A DNA stretch of 64,000 bases. It comes from Shimia sp040370365. Its GTDB lineage: Bacteria; Pseudomonadota; Alphaproteobacteria; Rhodobacterales; Rhodobacteraceae. The translations under genes and the position numbers were made by a program. Each line of letters starts with the position of its first letter. The first letter of the stretch is position 1. Shown here in pieces: positions 60,062 to 64,000 of this stretch. The stretch spans positions 1,116,001 to 1,180,000 of the forward strand of contig NZ_BAABWQ010000002.1 of NCBI RefSeq assembly GCF_040370365.1, in the 5' to 3' direction. The notes beneath the pieces were generated by a model that had not been told where the DNA came from, searched no databases, and saw nothing but the letters and a program-made list of their open reading frames with translations.

Positions 60062-62332
60062 TCAGGCCTCCAGCGCAGACTTTTCCGCCGACGTCTGACG
60101 GATGCGTCGTGCGGCCTGTTTCTGCAAACTGATCACCAGATCCGCCCGACGGATTGGCTTGGTCAGAAAATCATCCATACCAGCGGCAAGGCAGAGCTGC
60201 CGTTCGCTTTCAAACGCATTGGCAGTCAAAGCAATGATGGCAGGTTGTACAACGTCGCTGGCACGGATGGCCTCTGTTGCTTCGATGCCGCTCATGTTCG
60301 GCATGGACATGTCCATGAAAATTACATCGGGCGGGGTCGTCATTGTGGCTTCGACCGCGTCATAGCCATCATTGGCAAACCGCAATGAAATAGGCAGCGG
60401 TTCCAGGAATTTTCGGATCAACAGCCGGTTTGTCTTATTGTCCTCTGCGACCAAAACATCCAGCCCCACAAGATCAATGGCGTCGTACTCAGGCGCGCCA
60501 TTTTGGTCGCCGGTGCCCGCAGCCACCGTGTCTTTATCAGGCACGTCAACAGGGAGAGACACCGTGAACCGTGACCCTGCTCCGTAGGTGGACTCCACCT
60601 CAATGCCGCCACCCATCATTTGTGCAAGCACCTGACAGATGGTTAGTCCCAGTCCCGTTCCCCCGAACCGGCGCGTGGTGGATGTTTCGGCCTGTGAGAA
60701 CCCGTCAAAAATGGTCGACAGCTTGTTCTCGGGGATGCCGATACCTGTGTCCTCCACGCTAAAATGCAGAAGTGTCTGGGCCTCCCCGGCTTTTTGCTGT
60801 TTTTGCGTACACCACACATCAACATCAATTGACCCGTGTTCTGTGAATTTTGTGGCGTTGCCAATGATGTTGGTGAGAATCTGACGTAGGCGGATATCGT
60901 CGGCCACCAGCTGATCCGAAAGCTGCGCATCAAAGGTGAGGTTGAGTGACAGTCCTTTGTCCAAGGCTGCCGGCTGCAGGAGGCGGATGGTGTCGTCAAA
61001 GCAAGCACGCGTGTCAAACGCGGTCGCATTTATTTCCAACTTTCCAGCTTCCATTTTGGACAGATCAAGAATGTCGTTCAAAATGGTCAGCAGGCTGCGA
61101 GAAGAGCCCAAGATGGTTTGCGTGAAATCAACTTGATCCGGCGTTTGCTCAGTTTCGGACAACAAATCCGCCATACCAATGATACCGGTCAATGGCGTGC
61201 GGATCTCATGGCTCATGCTGGCCAGAAAATCGGCTTTGGTTTTTGCAGCGTCTTCGGCTGAGAGCCGCGCTGCTTTCATGGTTTCACTGTGTTCTTTGAT
61301 CGCAGAGGTGTCACGGCCGATGGTCACAAAGAAATCGACGATACCTTCGTCGCTCTTTACGGGCACCAGATGCACATCAGCCCAACGCACAGTGCCATTG
61401 GGCTCCTCGTTGCGCAGTTCGGCGCGCTGCGCCTCGCCCTGTTTTAGAGCTTCTTCCACCAATGCCTGAAACCCTTTCCAGCCATTGGACAAGGCCAACA
61501 ATTCATGGAACGGGCGTCCGAGCGCCCAGTCTGCCGATATCTGCGTCAGGTTGCTGAACGAGTCGTTGACCCATTCGATGTTTTGTTCGGCGTCCATCAA
61601 TATGACTGCATCGCTGGTTTTGCGCGCCACCATCGAGAGTTTTTGCAGCTCCCTCTGCTGGGACTCAAGCTTCTTGTTCGCCAGGCATAAATCCACCTGG
61701 CTGCGTTTGAGCTCTCGATTTCGCCTGAAATTTTCAAGGGCCGCTTTGGCAAACGAGAACGACATGAAACCCATGCTGAGCACCACCATCAGCTCGGGGT
61801 ATTGGATCTCCGATGTGGCGCTATACCGGATTTGTTTGTAGACCAGCAAAGTCACAGGTGTGCTGACAAAAAGAACAAGCTTGAAAATCGCTATGGTAGG
61901 ATTGGTGGGCAGTATCAAAGCGGCATTCACGACGCCCATCGCAAGCACGGCCGTAATGCCGAGTATCGAGCTGTCTTCTCCAAAGGTCAGGACATAGAAG
62001 ACTGAGGTCCCCACCATCGATAGACCCTGAAGGATGCCGGAGAAGTAAGCCAGACGCCGCACTTTCCCAAGGTCATCACCGCGATTCAGGCGGGGTTGAA
62101 CTTGGCGTAGCACAAAACAATCGACGGCTTCCCCAAACAACAAGATGGCCGTGGCCAAAGTGCCAAACAACAACGATGTGTGTCCGACGATCAGCAGCCA
62201 CCCCAAAGCATAGATCGCGACCCGGCGCCACAAGGCAGCCAGGCGCTCATTGGCGTATTGCGTCAGGAGATCGCACTCTTCACGTTCGATGTCTTTGCAA
62301 CGCAAGAGCTGATGATTGGAAACTGCCGTCAT
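60062..62332 (-). CDS. Membrane-bound hybrid sensor histidine kinase, paralog of the kinase at 9295
   Basis: A 756-residue kinase with about six membrane segments (residues 35-205, including GEAVDCFVLRQ), a PAS domain (about 235-345), H375 in SMSHEIRTPLTG, an HATPase domain with DTGIGIP and GGTGLGLTI, and a C-terminal receiver with D674 in FMDMSMP and a KPIRR lysine. The order and the N-terminal module match the kinase in the NAD-salvage locus. It is convergent with the flagellar operon and divergent from a MarR gene. The signal and phosphorelay partner are unknown. Confidence 0.92.
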   Translation of the reverse strand: MTAVSNHQLLRCKDIEREECDLLTQYANERLAALWRRVAIYALGWLLIVGHTSLLFGTLATAILLFGEAVDCFVLRQVQPRLNRGDDLGKVRRLAYFSGILQGLSMVGTSVFYVLTFGEDSSILGITAVLAMGVVNAALILPTNPTIAIFKLVLFVSTPVTLLVYKQIRYSATSEIQYPELMVVLSMGFMSFSFAKAALENFRRNRELKRSQVDLCLANKKLESQQRELQKLSMVARKTSDAVILMDAEQNIEWVNDSFSNLTQISADWALGRPFHELLALSNGWKGFQALVEEALKQGEAQRAELRNEEPNGTVRWADVHLVPVKSDEGIVDFFVTIGRDTSAIKEHSETMKAARLSAEDAAKTKADFLASMSHEIRTPLTGIIGMADLLSETEQTPDQVDFTQTILGSSRSLLTILNDILDLSKMEAGKLEINATAFDTRACFDDTIRLLQPAALDKGLSLNLTFDAQLSDQLVADDIRLRQILTNIIGNATKFTEHGSIDVDVWCTQKQQKAGEAQTLLHFSVEDTGIGIPENKLSTIFDGFSQAETSTTRRFGGTGLGLTICQVLAQMMGGGIEVESTYGAGSRFTVSLPVDVPDKDTVAAGTGDQNGAPEYDAIDLVGLDVLVAEDNKTNRLLIRKFLEPLPISLRFANDGYDAVEATMTTPPDVIFMDMSMPNMSGIEATEAIRASDVVQPAIIALTANAFESERQLCLAAGMDDFLTKPIRRADLVISLQKQAARRIRQTSAEKSALEA

Positions 62333-62626
62333 TGGTGCCGCAACTCTCTAAGTTCAGAAGAGACTCGTAACGCTCCGCCGTTAATTAAAGATTTGTGCCG
62401 AGAGTTTATAGGTAAGACCTTGCGGAAGCTTTGGTCAGATTCGAAGAAAAAAGATCATAAACACTGGTTTTAAACGAAATCGGATCGGTCTCGATTGGCT
62501 GTGGGGCGGGCAAAAGTTAAATTTTTACCTGCACTTGGACGTATTTTTTTCCAGTCAACTCTTGCAGTGTCGAAATGCTTCTATAAATGGATGTTTCTAA
62601 AGATGAAGTAATTTAGGGAGTCGCTT
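62333..62626. other. Divergent promoter region of the hybrid kinase and MarR gene
   Basis: A 294-bp AT-rich region without a gene. It contains TTAATTAA near 62380 and imperfect direct repeats ATGCTTCTATAA and ATGTTTCTAAAG between about 62574 and 62602, just upstream of the MarR start, which could be operator half-sites. No promoter can be fixed. Confidence 0.4.
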
Positions 62627-63091
62627 GTGTCTGAAGATCTGTTTGCGAATACGGACCTGCCGCCAGAGTTCAAAGCCATTATTGGTGTGTTTGCACTGTT
62701 CAACCAGATCGAAGCTGAGCTGGAAGATGTCAATATTGATCCACCGCTTTCCAAAATGGAGAAGCGGATGTTGGTGTTTTTGGATCGGCCCAAACGTATG
62801 GGCGCTTTGGCTGATGACACGTTTTGTGTGCCATCCGCGGTGACACCTGTTGCGGATGTTTTGGAAACCCGCGGCATTGTTAGCCGCACCCGTGATCCCC
62901 TAGATCGACGTGCTTGGCTTTTGGAGTTGACCCCGGAAGGCGAAGCCGCGCGAGAGTATGTGATGTCAGAAGTGGTCACACGATTTCGATGCTTTTCTGG
63001 CATGAATGCCGAAGAGATTCCCCAATTTGCCAATCTGGCAATCAAAGCCATGCCCGGTGCCGTAGAGGCCGGGTTGATGGAGGACGAGTAA
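62627..63091 (+). CDS. MarR-family regulator upstream of an efflux adaptor
   Basis: A 154-residue regulator starting at a GTG with GGGAG 7 nt upstream. The winged-helix region is recognisable: LSKMEKRMLVFLDRPKRMGALADDTFC, then SAVTPVADVLETRGIVSR and a wing with DPLDRRAWLLELTPEG (quoted in parts). Relative to typical MarR proteins the dimer helices are short. It is followed 2 bp later by the efflux adaptor gene, so it most likely regulates that efflux operon. Confidence 0.82.
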   Translation: MSEDLFANTDLPPEFKAIIGVFALFNQIEAELEDVNIDPPLSKMEKRMLVFLDRPKRMGALADDTFCVPSAVTPVADVLETRGIVSRTRDPLDRRAWLLELTPEGEAAREYVMSEVVTRFRCFSGMNAEEIPQFANLAIKAMPGAVEAGLMEDE

Positions 63092-63093
63092 AT

Positions 63094-64000
63094 ATGAAAC
63101 GAGCTGGATTTTTTGGTGCATTTGCGGCGATGATGACCTTTGCCGTCGCCGCTGCGGCGCAAACTGAGGGCACAAGCATCAAGCCGGTTAAGCTGATGCA
63201 GGTGACAGAAGCCCCGGTTGCTTTTTCGCGACAGTTTTTTGGACAGGTGAAAGCACGGCAAAGCGTTGATCTCGCCTTTCAAGTGGCCGGACAGATCATT
63301 GCGTTTGGGGTAACTGAAGGCAATGACATCAAGAAAGGCGATACAATCGCCGAGCTTGATCAGGAGATTTTTGAGCTCCAATTGGATCAGGCGCGTCTGC
63401 AAAAAGGCCAGGCGGATCGCACGGTGCTTCGGTTGGAGAAGCTGCGCGGCAACACAGTCAGCCAAGTGACTTTAGATGATGCGGAGACCGCGGCGTCTTT
63501 GGCAGAGATCGCAGTGCGTAACGCGGAATGGTCACTGCACCATGCCACGTTGACTGCGCCGTTTGATGCGCTGGTGTCCAGCCGAAACGTCGAGATTTTC
63601 TCCACGGTTTCCAGCGGTACACCTGTGGTGCGTATTCATGATTTGAGCGAATTGCACATCGAAGTCGATGTGCCAGAAATCCTGTTTCAGCGGGCGGATC
63701 GGGATCCAAACGTGACCATCACGGCCAAGTTCCCGGGCAGTGATGAAGAGCATGTGCTGAAGGTGCGTGAATTTGATGCTGAGACATCCAGTATTGGTCA
63801 GACCTTTCGGATCACCTTTTGGATGGCGCCGCCAGAAGACCGTGTGATCCTTCCGGGGTCGTCGGTCACCGTTTCGGTCAAGGCATCAGAACCTTCAACG
63901 GGCATTTTGTTGCCAGCCACGGCGATTGTGATCAACGACGCTGGCGCCATCGGCGTGATGCGCTTTGATCCGGTTGGCGGCACAGAGGGGGCGGTTACAT
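63094..64000 (+). CDS. RND-type efflux periplasmic adaptor (partial)
   Basis: The frame starts at the ATG at 63094 and is still open at the right edge after 302 codons. A signal peptide (about 1-21, ending AAA) is followed by the membrane-fusion-protein layout: a lipoyl-like half (VDLAFQVAGQI with GNDIKKGDTIAELD), a short coiled hairpin (about 95-135), the second lipoyl half (ATLTAPFDALVSSRNVE, in part) and beta-barrel strands (VVRIHDLSELHIEVDV, in part). It should link an inner-membrane RND pump, presumably encoded just beyond the window, to an outer-membrane channel. It is co-transcribed with the MarR gene. Confidence 0.88.
   Translation, partial: MKRAGFFGAFAAMMTFAVAAAAQTEGTSIKPVKLMQVTEAPVAFSRQFFGQVKARQSVDLAFQVAGQIIAFGVTEGNDIKKGDTIAELDQEIFELQLDQARLQKGQADRTVLRLEKLRGNTVSQVTLDDAETAASLAEIAVRNAEWSLHHATLTAPFDALVSSRNVEIFSTVSSGTPVVRIHDLSELHIEVDVPEILFQRADRDPNVTITAKFPGSDEEHVLKVREFDAETSSIGQTFRITFWMAPPEDRVILPGSSVTVSVKASEPSTGILLPATAIVINDAGAIGVMRFDPVGGTEGAVT

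Noticed and set aside
62581..63465. 294-codon minus-strand open frame
   Set aside because: Covers the antisense strand of the MarR gene and the efflux adaptor; Ser/Arg-rich with no motif.
1..64000. CRISPR arrays, insertion sequences, phage genes or integration sites
   Set aside because: No regularly spaced repeats, transposase or integrase motifs, or terminal inverted repeats were seen; tRNA-Val is not followed by a duplicated tRNA end within the window.

Overview
The window reads as a chromosomal segment of a marine-type Rhodobacterales (Roseobacter-like) alphaproteobacterium. This rests on the petABC bc1 operon with Rhodobacter-like protein sequences, a short alphaproteobacterial L36, the TamA/TamB pair, the flgE-flgK-flgL-flgI gene order, many GTG/TTG starts and a moderately high GC content. 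I see no insertion sequence, prophage or CRISPR array. The gene content is core and metabolic, so most of the unusual material lies between genes.

Layout. 1-3.4 kb: a partial membrane protein, a fused NuoE-NuoF diaphorase (formate dehydrogenase beta type) and a LysR regulator. 3.4-6.2 kb: petA-petB-petC with a terminator, preceded by a 470-bp leader holding three inverted repeats. 6.2-13 kb: an outer-membrane barrel protein, rpmJ, tRNA-Val, an N-formylglutamate amidohydrolase-like protein, then NAD salvage (pncA, pncB) with a membrane hybrid kinase between the two genes. 12.9-17.1 kb: an alpha/beta hydrolase and an HxlR regulator facing each other across three 15-bp operators, a PLP phospholyase-like/kinase pair and arfB.

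17.2-17.5 kb, minus strand: a compact unit with its own terminator carries two overlapping micro-ORFs and a Shine-Dalgarno/anti-Shine-Dalgarno pairing, followed by an 11-bp tandem-repeat element that recurs near 35.1 kb. 17.5-25.3 kb: a queuosine-precursor transporter, a phytase-like protein, mepA, an MFS exporter, a thioesterase, YggT, recQ and yaaA. 25.3-35.2 kb: a second hybrid kinase, then an alpha-2-macroglobulin with PBP1c. 35.2-40.3 kb: thiolase, an XRE-cupin regulator, a secreted protein with a duplicated Cys domain, and kbl-tdh for threonine breakdown.

40.4-47.7 kb: a beta-helix-like membrane protein of unknown role, a MarR/nitroreductase pair with a perfect operator, GNAT, a cysteine-synthase-like enzyme, a second APH-type kinase and TetR. 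47.7-53.8 kb: tamB-tamA and plsC. 53.9-59.8 kb: motB, flgE, flgK, flgL, flgI with a terminator. 60-64 kb: a third hybrid kinase, a MarR regulator and the start of an RND-type efflux adaptor.

The three hybrid kinases have no Hpt protein or stand-alone response regulator in the window, so their phosphorelay partners must lie elsewhere. The strongest candidate for something undescribed is the RNA/micro-ORF unit at 17.27-17.45 kb. All functional statements come from reading motifs and remembered family patterns; no database search was run.
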